Shown in pieces: positions 15,601 through 23,342 of a stretch of DNA of 28,649 bases. The stretch covers positions 1 to 28,649 of the forward strand of contig CAYRGS010000042.1 in the NCBI GenBank assembly GCA_964423875.1, read 5' to 3'. Within the stretch, counting starts at the first letter, position 1. Each line of letters begins with the position of its first letter. A program made the position numbers and the translations under genes. The notes beneath the pieces were generated by a model, which was given only the letters and a program-made list of their open reading frames with translations, made no database searches and had not been told where the DNA came from. The DNA comes from CAYRGS01 sp964423875. Its GTDB lineage: Bacteria > UBA8248 > JACPRG01 > G963555815.

Positions 15601-17094
15601 ATGGTGTTTGGATCCGCTCGTATGAATGCCCTAAATCGGGATCACCCCCAACGGGAGAATTTTCGGTTTCCCAAGCTGACTTTACGCAGGATCCTGTTCG
15701 GGCTTGCCGGGATGGTTCTGGGCCTGCTCGTTCCCATCGGAACCTACCTGCTCCGACTTTTCGTTGTATTCCGGGGAACCCAGGCCCGGTCGACTTGTTC
15801 CTCTATGAGCTTCGGACTCACCCCTCGTTCTATCTCGACATGACCCTTGCGGGCGCCTTGATTCTCGGGGTCCTGGGTTTTTACATCGGGGCGGAGAAGG
15901 GCTGGCTTTCCCAACAGCGGGAAGAGTTGAAAGAACCCCATGACTTTTACCGGGCCAAGATCGAGGAGGAGGTTCTCCGGGCAAAGAAACTTGAAGCCGT
16001 CAGTCGGCTTGCCGGCGGGATCACCATGATTTCAATAACGTACTCACGATGTTTTTGGGGAATCTCGCCCTGGTGAAATTATCCTCGGGCCTTGAAAAAG
16101 AAACCGAGGATTGAATTACAGCGGCGGAGAACGCGATTCTTTCCGCAACAACCATAACCCAGCAGCTGCTGACGTTCTCGAAGGGAGGCGCCCCCATCAA
16201 AAAGACCATCGAGGCGAACCGGTTCATCCGGGAAGCCGCCGAGTTTTCTGCGCGAAGCTCCAAGCTGCCGCGCGACGTTTCTTTCGCCTCTCCGCTTGAG
16301 CGGATCGACATTGACCATGGACAGATGACACAGTCCCTGCACCAACTGATCCTCAACGCCCATCACGCGATGTTCCTGGGCGGAAAGATCAGGGGCAGCG
16401 GAGAAACCCGCACACTCGGTCCGTAGGACGACCTGCCTCTTCCACGCGGAAAATACGTCAAGATCGCCGTATCCGACGCTGGAGTCGGCATACCGAAAAA
16501 CCACCTCCCCAACATCTTCGATCCGTATTTCACGACAAAATCCGATGGAAGCGGACTCGGTCTGACCATCGCCCATTCCATCGTCGCAAAACATGAGGGT
16601 TACATCCGCGTGGAGTCCAAAGAGAAGGTCGGCTCCACTTTCAACATTTACCTGCCCATTTCGAAAAACCCCGTTTCGGAGCAGGCGAAGGCCCCGGAAG
16701 CCCCCCCCAACGGTCGGGTGATCGTTATGGACGATGAAGAGATGATTCGCAACATGCTCCGAACCCTGCTGGGCCGGTTTGGATACAATGTGGTAGTCGC
16801 TTCGGAAGGGGCGAAGCCGTTGATGCCTACAAAAAAGCAAGCCTATCCGCCAACCCGTTCGATGGCGTCATCTTGGACCTAACGGGCCGGGACGGGATGG
16901 GCGGCTGGGAAGCCATCGAACAGTTGTTGGAGTTTGACCCGGAGGTCAAGGCCATTGTCTCCAGCGGGTACTCGACCGATCCCATCATGTCCGCGTATCA
17001 GGATTACAGGTTCAAAGGAGTCGTTTCAAAACCGTACGGAACCGAGGAGTTGTTGAACACGCTGCGGGAAGTGATCCCGGAGATTAAGGCCTGA
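15601..17094 (+). pseudogene. Hybrid sensor histidine kinase with C-terminal receiver domain, degenerate
   Basis: Reading across frames gives two membrane segments (ILFGLAGMVLGLLVPIGTYLL and MTLAGALILGVLGFYIG), a linker helix, the phosphoacceptor box HDFNNVLT, the N-box LILNAHHAM, DAGVGIP, FDPYFTTK, GSGLGLTIA and then a receiver domain (VIVMDDEE, ILDLTGRDGMGG, VSKPYG). The gene is broken five times. Single bases are missing near 15765-15790, at about 16022-16026 (before HDF) and at about 16810-16813 (receiver). In-frame stops are TGA 16112-16114 and TAG 16424-16426. Five lesions including two nonsense codons point to real decay rather than only sequencing error. The start (ATG 15601 or 15622) is uncertain. 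Confidence 0.87.
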
Positions 17095-17102
17095 AGGGGG
17101 AT

Positions 17103-17119
17103 CGGGGGCTCCGCCCCCG
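17103..17119. terminator. GC-rich hairpin between convergent genes
   Basis: CGGGGGC, a TCC loop and GCCCCCG form a perfect 7-bp stem in the 39-base gap between the kinase remnant (ends 17094) and the transporter gene that ends facing it (17134). No T-run follows on either strand, so it may end transcription weakly or be a dispersed hairpin repeat. Confidence 0.45.
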
Positions 17120-17133
17120 CCGAGCGTCCCAAA

Positions 17134-18396
17134 CTATACGTCCATCTTCTCCACCCGGACGCTCAACAATACAGCCATCCCCGCCAAAAAGAAAACCATC
17201 ACGGAAAGAACGGCCACCCGCTGACTTCCAGTCCATGCCGAGACGGCGCCGAAGGTGATCGGTCCAAATATCGCGGACAGCTTCCCGCACACACCGTAAA
17301 AACCGTAAAACTCCCCGGCTTTGCCCTTCGGAATGAACAGTGCCATCAAGCTGCGGCTGGCCGACTGCACGGATCCCAGTCCCACCCCCGCCACCATCGC
17401 CACCGCGAAGTACTGGGCCTGCGTCCGGGTGAAAAAGGCGGCGAGGACAACCCCGCACCAAAGCGCGAGGAGATAGAGGATCGTCTTCTTCGCGCCCAGC
17501 CGATCGGCGACGAATCCAAAGGCGAACGCCCCCACGCAGGCCGAAGCCTGCACCGCGATGAACAGGACCGTCACATCCGCAACAGAGAAGCCAAGCGTCC
17601 CGACAGCGAAGATGGCGCTGAACGCGATGACCGTCGCGATGCCGTCGTTATAGAGGAGAAACGCGACCAGAAACCGGAATAGGTCCTTGAGGCGGCGGAC
17701 ATGCTGAAACGTATCACGGAGCTGAATCCACCCCTTCCGGATTCGCTCGGGCCACGCGGCTGGCTCCTCCCCGGTCTTTCGTTCCCGCAGCCAGAGCATT
17801 GTCGGGATGGAGAACACGGCATAGAAAATCGCAACGCGCAGGAACGCCATCCTGAAATTGGGGAGGTTTTCCGGCGCGAATCCTCCTTTTATCAGGGGTA
17901 AGACCCAGAGAAGACAGAGAAGCCCTCCGACGTACCCGAACGCCCAGCCACACCCCGAAACTTTTCCATAGTCCGCCGGATCGGCGATTTCAGGAACAAA
18001 GGCGTTGTAGAAAACCAAGCTGGCCTCGAACCCGATGTTGGCGATGACGAAGAACAGGACGCCGATCAGGATGTCCCCCTTCTCGACGAAAAAGAGGAGA
18101 CCGGTGAAGACGACGCAAAGCCCGCCGAAGAACCCGAGGAATGTCTTCTTGGCACCGGAGACGTCGGCCAGGGAGCCGAGGAACGGAGCGGTCGCGGCGA
18201 CGAAAAGCATGGAGAGGGAGATCGCGAGCCCCCAGTAGAAATCACCCCCTCCCCCTGGAGTCCCGGCCGCCGAATCTCCGCCGCCGGCAACGACGGTCTT
18301 GAAATAGATGCTGTAGGCGACTGTTACGATGACGGTGGGATAGGCGGAGTTGGCAAAGTCGTAAAAGGCCCAGGCCGAAACGGCGCGCCGATTCAT
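17134..18396 (-). CDS. MFS transporter, UMF1 (Atg22-like) family
   Basis: A 420-residue permease with about 12 hydrophobic segments. The start AWAFYDFANSAYPTVI is the signature of the UMF1/Atg22 branch of the major facilitator superfamily. The loop motif GSLADVSGAKK after helix 2 and FGFVADRLGAKK in the second half are the usual MFS cytoplasmic loops. Substrates of bacterial members are unknown; the yeast relative exports amino acids from the vacuole. ATG 18396 is favoured because the conserved part begins there and GAGG lies 8-9 bases upstream. A more distal in-frame start at 18438 is possible. Confidence 0.87.
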   Translation of the reverse strand: MNRRAVSAWAFYDFANSAYPTVIVTVAYSIYFKTVVAGGGDSAAGTPGGGGDFYWGLAISLSMLFVAATAPFLGSLADVSGAKKTFLGFFGGLCVVFTGLLFFVEKGDILIGVLFFVIANIGFEASLVFYNAFVPEIADPADYGKVSGCGWAFGYVGGLLCLLWVLPLIKGGFAPENLPNFRMAFLRVAIFYAVFSIPTMLWLRERKTGEEPAAWPERIRKGWIQLRDTFQHVRRLKDLFRFLVAFLLYNDGIATVIAFSAIFAVGTLGFSVADVTVLFIAVQASACVGAFAFGFVADRLGAKKTILYLLALWCGVVLAAFFTRTQAQYFAVAMVAGVGLGSVQSASRSLMALFIPKGKAGEFYGFYGVCGKLSAIFGPITFGAVSAWTGSQRVAVLSVMVFFLAGMAVLLSVRVEKMDV

Positions 18397-18626
18397 GGGA
18401 AGAACCTCGGGAGGATTGAGGCCTGAACGGGGTGACAAACGAACCGGCCGCGCCCTATCTTAGCACGCGCGCCGCAGATGGCCTTCCCCATAAACTCGCC
18501 CACCGGGTCTCCCCCTCCCTCCGAATCGCCGAAGGCTTGCTCCTCGATATCCGGACTGACATCCGCCCCGCTTTTGCCAGGGCGGAATTCCTGCGGTAAG
18601 ATTTCGCGGTCCTTTGCCGGATCCAT
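18393..18626 (-). CDS. Possible small hypothetical protein upstream of the UMF1 transporter
   Basis: A 77-codon frame beginning MDPAKDREILPQEF. It has a short-spaced CGGAG before the ATG, and its TGA overlaps the transporter ATG as ATGA, which suggests coupling. It is hydrophilic and rich in Gly and acidic residues in the middle, and I recognise no domain. It fills most of the gap before the divergent AEC gene. It could be chance in GC-rich DNA. Confidence 0.27.
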   Translation of the reverse strand: MDPAKDREILPQEFRPGKSGADVSPDIEEQAFGDSEGGGDPVGEFMGKAICGARAKIGRGRFVCHPVQASILPRFFP

Positions 18627-18682
18627 CGACTCCGGCAATTTACACCATTTCCCACCGACCCCGAAGCACGGGATACCGCTGG

Positions 18683-19567
18683 ATGTCCGTGTTGGCCGCA
18701 AAAGTGTTCTCGACGGTCTTCCCCGTGTTTTTCCTCCTCGGCCTGGGGTGGCTGTTCGGCCGGTTCAAGAAGATCGACCTGAACACGGTGACCGATGTGG
18801 TCGTTTACGTCGGATCGCCATGCTTGGCCTTTTCGGCGCTCTCCAAAAGCGCTCTCCCCCCGAAGACCTTCGGCCTGATCTTTCTCGCGGGGTTCATCAT
18901 CATCCTGGGCATGTGGGTCCTGGCGACGGTTTTCTTGAGGTTTTTTCGCGATGACGTCAAGGGGCTGTATCTTCCAATCATGTTTCCCAACGCGGGCAAC
19001 ATGTCCATGCCCCTGTGCCTGTTCGCCTTCGGACAGGAGGGCTTGGCGCTCGCCGTTATCATCTTCACGGTCAACGTGTTGACCCACTACACCCTGGGCA
19101 TCGCCATCATCAGCCGGGGGTCGGAGAACTCGCGCGAGGCCCTCAAGCTTCCGATGACTTATACCGCCATCGCCGGCATCGTCGTCTCGATGATGGGTTG
19201 GGAGGTCCCCGTGTACATTTACCGTCCGATCGAGATCATGGGCAACGCCGGCATCGGCTTTATGCTCTTCTCGCTCGGATACCGGCTGGTCAGTGTTGAG
19301 CTCACCGCCTACCGGATCGCCTCGGCGGCGGCGTTTCTCCGCATCGGGGGCGGCTNNNNNNNNNNATGGGCCGCCACGGCCCTGTTCGGGATCGAGGGCG
19401 TGCCCCGGGGCGCCCTCATTCTGGCCTTCAGCATGCCCTCCGCCGTCATCAACTTCATCTTCGCCCAGAAATTTGACAGAAACCCTGAGCTCGTGGCGTC
19501 GGTGGTGTGGATCTCGACGCTCTTCAGTCTGGCGACGACGCCGGCCGTCTTGACGTTTTTGTTGTAG
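18683..19567 (+). CDS. AEC-family (auxin efflux carrier-like) permease, interrupted by an assembly gap
   Basis: About 294 codons, including the 10 unknown bases at 19356-19365. The protein is hydrophobic throughout, with the AEC half-repeat pattern: VFFLLGLGWLFGRFKKID, then PNAGNMSMPLCLFAFGQEGL (N-terminal motif), and in the second half GVPRGALILAFSMPSAV with the matching Asn/Pro-type segment. The frame is the same on both sides of the gap, so the gene is probably whole. Relatives export or import small organic acids. The real substrate is unknown. The start at ATG 18683 lacks a good ribosome site and TTG 18614 is an in-frame alternative. Confidence 0.82.
   Translation: MSVLAAKVFSTVFPVFFLLGLGWLFGRFKKIDLNTVTDVVVYVGSPCLAFSALSKSALPPKTFGLIFLAGFIIILGMWVLATVFLRFFRDDVKGLYLPIMFPNAGNMSMPLCLFAFGQEGLALAVIIFTVNVLTHYTLGIAIISRGSENSREALKLPMTYTAIAGIVVSMMGWEVPVYIYRPIEIMGNAGIGFMLFSLGYRLVSVELTAYRIASAAAFLRIGGGXXXXWAATALFGIEGVPRGALILAFSMPSAVINFIFAQKFDRNPELVASVVWISTLFSLATTPAVLTFLL
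19356..19365. other. Assembly gap (10 N)
   Basis: Ten unknown bases inside the AEC permease gene. A run of exactly ten is a common scaffold placeholder, so the true length is unknown, although the permease frame agrees on both sides. Confidence 0.99.
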
Positions 19568-19696
19568 AGCGACACATTGAGGGGGATCGCGCGCGCGGCG
19601 GGAACATGCGGCGCGGGGAATCTTTTCGCCGAAGAAAGAACGGTCATATCCTGTGGAGCAAAAATGGGATTTCCCATCTAAGGAGATGAGTCCCCA

Positions 19697-21118
19697 GTGA
19701 GCACTGATATCCGCGTCCGCTTCGCCCCCAGCCCGACGGGGTTCCTCCACATCGGCGGGGTTCGTACGGCGCTGTTCAATTGGTTTTTCGCCCGGCGTCA
19801 CGGCGGAACGTTCATCCTGCGCATCGAGGACACCGACCGGGAGCGGTCCACCGAGGCGTCGATCGACCAGATCCTGGACGGTCTCGGCTGGCTCGGCGTG
19901 GACTGGGACGAAGGGCCGTACCGCCAATCCGAGCGCCAGGCCATCTATACGGAAAACGCCGAGCGGCTCCTGGCCGAGGGCAAGGCCTACCGATGCTACT
20001 GCACCCCCGAAGAGCTGGAGGAGATGCGAGAGCGGGCCCGGGCCGAGAAGAAACCCCCACGGTACGACCGCCGGTGCCGCCGCCGAACGGACGAGCCGGA
20101 CCTTTCCCATGTCCTTCGCTTCGCCGCTCCACAGGAAGGGCAGACCGTCATCCGCGACCTCTTGCGCGGAGACGTGACGTTTGAGAATGCCCAACTCGAC
20201 GACATGATCATCGTCCGCAGCGACGGGACGCCGACGTACAACTTCGTCGTCGTCGTCGATGACGTGGACATGCGGATCTCCCACGTCATCCGGGGGGACG
20301 ACCACCTAGCCAACACCCCCCGGCAGGCCATGATCTACAAGGGGCTCGGCCTTGCGCTGCCCGAGTTCGCCCACGTCCCGCTGATCCTGGGACCGGACAA
20401 AAAGCGCCTCAGCAAGCGCCACGGGTCAACGTCGGTCCAGGAGTACCGGCGCGACGGATTTCTCCCGGAGGCCCTGATCAACTACCTCGTCCGCCTGGGA
20501 TGGTCCCACGGCGACCAGGAGATCTTCTCCCGTGAGGACATCATCCGGCTCTTCGACCTCGGGCCCATCGGGACTTCTTCGGCCATCTTCGATCTGGACA
20601 AGCTCCTCTGGGTGAATTCCCGGCACGTGAACCAAATGGACCCGGCCGGACTGGCCCCCCTCCTGGAGCCATATCTCGAAGAAGTGGGCGTCACGTTCCC
20701 CCAGGACCCGGAGGGTGACGCCCGCCTTCATCAAATCATCCGCAGCCTTCAGGAACGCTCTCGGACATTGAAGGAGCTGGCCCGATCGGCACGGTATTTC
20801 TACCGCTCCGATTTCGAGTACGACGAAAAGGCCGCGCGCAAGTTTCTGACGGCCGAGAGCGGGGAGCGGCTCGGGAGGCTTCGTTCCCGCCTCGCCGGGC
20901 TTCCGGACTTTGGCGAGGAGGGCATTCACAGCGTGTTTCAGGGGATCGTCGAGGCGGAGGGGGTCAAGCTCGTCGCCGTCGCCCAACCCGCCCGCGTCGC
21001 CGCAACGGGCGTGACCGTCAGCCCACCCATCACGGAAGTGCTGGCGATCCTGGGGAAAGACGAAACCCTCGCCCGCCTGGATCGCGCCGTCGCGCACGCG
21101 CTCCACGCAGAAGATTGA
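19697..21118 (+). CDS. gltX: Glutamate-tRNA ligase
   Basis: A 473-residue class I aminoacyl-tRNA synthetase. The HIGH-type motif is FAPSPTGFLHIGG (residues 9-21) and the KMSKS-type motif is KRLSKRHG near residue 236. A zinc site is visible as Cys100, Cys102, Tyr123 and Cys127. It charges tRNA-Glu with glutamate. Many bacteria without GlnRS also use it to misacylate tRNA-Gln, which GatCAB then amidates, and the next two genes here are tRNA-Gln and tRNA-Glu. Start is GTG 19697, with AAGGAG well placed upstream. Confidence 0.97.
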   Translation: MSTDIRVRFAPSPTGFLHIGGVRTALFNWFFARRHGGTFILRIEDTDRERSTEASIDQILDGLGWLGVDWDEGPYRQSERQAIYTENAERLLAEGKAYRCYCTPEELEEMRERARAEKKPPRYDRRCRRRTDEPDLSHVLRFAAPQEGQTVIRDLLRGDVTFENAQLDDMIIVRSDGTPTYNFVVVVDDVDMRISHVIRGDDHLANTPRQAMIYKGLGLALPEFAHVPLILGPDKKRLSKRHGSTSVQEYRRDGFLPEALINYLVRLGWSHGDQEIFSREDIIRLFDLGPIGTSSAIFDLDKLLWVNSRHVNQMDPAGLAPLLEPYLEEVGVTFPQDPEGDARLHQIIRSLQERSRTLKELARSARYFYRSDFEYDEKAARKFLTAESGERLGRLRSRLAGLPDFGEEGIHSVFQGIVEAEGVKLVAVAQPARVAATGVTVSPPITEVLAILGKDETLARLDRAVAHALHAED

Positions 21119-21152
21119 CAAGAGGAAACCAGCCCCTCTTCCGAAAGAATTG

Positions 21153-21181
21153 TTGACCGGCTCGGCCGGGAACGTTACATT
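21153..21181 (+). promoter_or_regulatory. Promoter for the tRNA-Gln/tRNA-Glu genes
   Basis: TTGACC (21153-21158) and TACATT (21176-21181) are separated by exactly 17 bases and end 17 bases before the first base of tRNA-Gln, the layout expected for a tRNA promoter with a short 5' leader. Confidence 0.65.
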
Positions 21182-21198
21182 AAATTGGCATTTTCGGC

Positions 21199-21272
21199 TG
21201 GGGAGTGGTCCAGCGGCAAGACGTCTGACTCTGGATCAGAAAACCAAGGTTCGAATCCTTGCTCCCCAGCCA
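21199..21272 (+). tRNA. tRNA-Gln (anticodon CTG)
   Basis: Folds as a full cloverleaf: the TGGGGAG acceptor strand pairs with CTCCCCA, the anticodon stem TCTGA/TCAGA closes the loop CTCTGGA with anticodon CTG, and the T-arm is CAAGG-TTCGAAT-CCTTG. The 3' CCA is encoded. It lies 80 bases after gltX. Confidence 0.95.
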
Positions 21273-21296
21273 GTTTTTATCTTATCCCTCCGCCGC

Positions 21297-21371
21297 GGCC
21301 CCATCGTCTAGCGGTTAGGACGCTGCCCTCTCAAGGCAGAAACACGGGTTCGATTCCCGTTGGGGCTACCA
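21297..21371 (+). tRNA. tRNA-Glu (anticodon CTC), integration target
   Basis: Cloverleaf with acceptor GGCCCCA/TGGGGCT (one G-U pair at the end), anticodon stem CTGCC/GGCAG around CTCTCAA (anticodon CTC), T-arm ACGGG-TTCGATT-CCCGT and encoded CCA. Its last 19 bases form attL of the following element, so the element now supplies the tRNA 3' end and keeps it functional. Confidence 0.95.
21353..21371 (+). repeat. attL: 19-bp direct repeat in the 3' end of tRNA-Glu
   Basis: ATTCCCGTTGGGGCTACCA occurs here and again exactly at 27291-27309. It covers the T-arm 3' half, acceptor strand and CCA. The flanking bases differ (G/A here, T/C there), so 19 bp is the full identity. A remnant tyrosine recombinase starts 7 bases further on. 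Confidence 0.9.
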
Positions 21372-21377
21372 AGCAAA

Positions 21378-21830
21378 TCAAAGGGTTACGGCGGATGTCG
21401 TGTCCCTTTCTTTTTGTCCGGTGTCCATATAGGTGTCCAGTCGATTGATTGCGGCCCTCTTGTGGTCGGGGGCAAGGTGGGCATACCGGAGGGTCATTTC
21501 AAACCTCTTGTGGCCCAGAAATTCCTTCACCGTCATGAGGTCCACACCCGCCATAACGAGATGAGAGGCGAATGTATGCCGGAGGTCATGAAACACAAAG
21601 CCCTCGATCCTCGCTTCGTCCAGGGCCTTTAGAAATCGCCTCCTGATGTTCACCAACTCTTTCCCTAACTTGCCGGGAAAAACGCAAGGCGAATCCAGGC
21701 GACGGGGTATGCGCCGCAAGGTCTCCCGGAGTGTGTCACTCATGGGAATCTCCCGCCGATCCCCGCCTTTTGTGTCCACAACCCGGATGACCCCATTTGG
21801 AAAATCCAGGTCATCCCATCCTTTCCTGGC
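21378..21830 (-). pseudogene. Tyrosine recombinase/integrase, C-terminal fragment
   Basis: The catalytic C-terminal region is clear: TKGGDRREIPM, then HDLRHTFASHLVMAGVDL (HxxR box), EFLGHKRFEMTLRYAHL with the GH box and the tyrosine nucleophile. The similarity can be followed upstream to GWDDLDFPNGVIRV, where it meets a TAG (21831-21833) and unrelated sequence. The N-terminal arm- and core-binding domains and the first catalytic arginine are therefore missing. Longest open part starts at 21779. Likely inactive. Confidence 0.87.
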
Positions 21831-21835
21831 CTACC

Positions 21836-22186
21836 TCATAATCGCGAGAGCATCCAACCACAGACCTCACCTCGCTTATGAACGGGGTGAACCAGCCCAC
21901 CGAACTTGTGTGAGAATCTAGGCGTCTGTAGTTGGGACCCTGCAAGAGTCTCAAAACAGTCCATCATCAGGGACATTGGATAGTCATCGTAATCGTATCC
22001 ATAGATGACTATTGCTTTGTCCCCCTTAAAGCCCGATTCCCTCAGTTTCTGGATGTCGGTCAATGCACTCCTCTGTTGGGGGTACGGTGACAGGATGTGC
22101 ATTGCGATGTTGTCATTAGTTTTCCCATTGTCCCCGAACAGTCTCATCATCTTGATCTCGATGAAGAGTTTCCGATGGGGTGTCAC
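21836..22186 (-). pseudogene. Hypothetical protein remnant (5' end missing)
   Basis: The frame reads PHRKLFIEIKMMRLFGDNGK, HILSPYPQQRSALTD, KAIVIYGYDYDDYP and GGLVHPVHKRGEVCGWML. It looks like a conserved protein, and FIEIK with later acidic residues recalls nuclease-like folds, though I cannot name a family. Sense continues a few codons upstream of the only start (GTG 22186) to a TGA, so the N-terminus is lost. It abuts both the integrase break and a different remnant upstream. Confidence 0.5.
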
Positions 22187-22376
22187 GATACAGAGGTCGC
22201 CCTTTTTCCCCCTTCAGCACCTCCCCCGCCTTCCTCTCGGTCCGCAACTTGATCTCAGCGCACTTGTTCTGCGCCTCAAGACCAGCGCCCGCTTGGGCGG
22301 CGTATTGGCGCAGGACCTCGGCCTTGTCGCGGATGCCCTTGATATCCTCAAGGGATTCCGGCTTTCGGACGACCAT
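22116..22376 (-). pseudogene. Small conserved hypothetical (helical, element-type) fused out of frame
   Basis: Starts at ATG 22376. The first 55 or so residues (MVVRKPESLEDIKGIRDKAE, then RQYAAQAGAGLEAQNKCAEI and RTERKAGEVLKGEK) resemble short helical proteins found in phage and plasmid regions, often ahead of a replication or methylation gene. After about 22205 the sense switches to the frame of the neighbouring remnant, and the rest of this frame is a shadow. It looks like the 5' end of one gene joined to the 3' part of another. Confidence 0.5.
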
Positions 22377-22393
22377 AGCCCCTCGATTGAGCG

Positions 22394-22423
22394 ATTGATT
22401 CCGCAAAGAGACCCTGAATCAAT
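22394..22423. promoter_or_regulatory. Perfect inverted repeat upstream of otsB, candidate operator
   Basis: ATTGATTC (22394-22401) and GAATCAAT (22416-22423) are perfect 8-bp inverted arms with a 14-base spacer. A TAGAAT -10-like box (22426-22431) follows 2 bases later, and otsB starts about 70 bases on. Position between two divergent frames fits a dimeric regulator site. No matching -35 box was found. Confidence 0.45.
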
Positions 22424-22499
22424 GGTAGAATGGGTGCCCTGATGTCACACATGGGGTGCAGGATGGCTGGAAGTGGTCATCTGGGAAATCCCGGTCTCT

Positions 22500-23342
22500 A
22501 TGAGCGAACCGCCTGGCAAGACCCAGCGTATTTTGATTCCAGACCAAGGGATTCCGCCAAGATTCTGGGATCAAGTCGTGCGCGCTGCCTTTCGGTTGCT
22601 GATGCTGGACTACGATGGGACCCTGGCCCCCTTTCACGTGGACCGGATGAAGGCCCGGCCACATGCGGGTGTCCTCGAAATCCTCGTCCGCATCCGCGAT
22701 TCGGGCGACACACGATTGGTCGTGGTCTCCGGGCGTCCAATGGCCGAACTTCTGGTGTTGATGAATGTGGACAAGGTGGCGATGGTCGGCAGCCATGGCT
22801 ATGAGTTCCGTAATGAATCCGGAGAACAGACAACGCATCCCCTGGCCGCCCGTGCGGAGGTCGACCTCGCTGCGTTCGATGAGGCCGCATGTCAGGCGGG
22901 ATACGGCGAGCGGCTGGAGCGGAAGTTTGCCGGCATCGTTCTCCACACCCGCGGTATCGATCCATCGGCGGCCCGGAAGATGGAGGGAGATTTCCGGGCG
23001 CTCTGGGGGGATTGGAAACGGGAAGGAAGCTCCGGCCTATTCGAACTCCGGCCCTTCGACGGCGGGGTGGAACTTCGCACCTGCGGACGGGACAAGGGAG
23101 TGGCGGTCGGCGAACTTATTACGGGTTCAGCCCCGGGGACGCTGGCGGTCTATGTGGGAGATGACGAAACGGATGAAGACGCCTTCCGTGTGTTGCGGAA
23201 TCGGGAATTCGGGTTCAAGGTTGGGGCCGAGGACACGCAGACGGAGGCCCTGGGCCGGCTGGCGGATTGCGGGGCGGTTCTCAAGTTCCTGGAAACGTGG
23301 GAGGAGGTTCTCAAAACGAGGGGCCAAAGAGGTGCGGGATGA
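22500..23342 (+). CDS. otsB: Trehalose-6-phosphate phosphatase
   Basis: About 280 residues of the HAD superfamily. LLMLDYDGTLAPF carries the nucleophile Asp37 and Asp39, VVVSGRP is motif II, and YVGDDETDEDAF is the Mg-binding motif IV typical of OtsB. It removes phosphate from trehalose 6-phosphate to release trehalose. Start is uncertain: ATG 22500 is listed, and GTG 22473 adds nine residues. The end overlaps otsA by four bases (ATGA), so the pair is translationally coupled. Intact, unlike its element neighbours. Confidence 0.93.
   Translation: MSEPPGKTQRILIPDQGIPPRFWDQVVRAAFRLLMLDYDGTLAPFHVDRMKARPHAGVLEILVRIRDSGDTRLVVVSGRPMAELLVLMNVDKVAMVGSHGYEFRNESGEQTTHPLAARAEVDLAAFDEAACQAGYGERLERKFAGIVLHTRGIDPSAARKMEGDFRALWGDWKREGSSGLFELRPFDGGVELRTCGRDKGVAVGELITGSAPGTLAVYVGDDETDEDAFRVLRNREFGFKVGAEDTQTEALGRLADCGAVLKFLETWEEVLKTRGQRGAG

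Noticed and set aside
18455..20305. A very long open frame (616 codons) on the minus strand opposite the AEC permease and gltX
   Set aside because: It is antisense to two clear families, runs through the N gap, has low-complexity charged composition rich in D, H, R and G, and no domain. It is a GC-rich shadow.
21118..21142. AAGAGG...CCTCTT inverted repeat after gltX as a terminator
   Set aside because: Only 6 bp, AT-light loop, no T-run, and a tRNA promoter follows at once.
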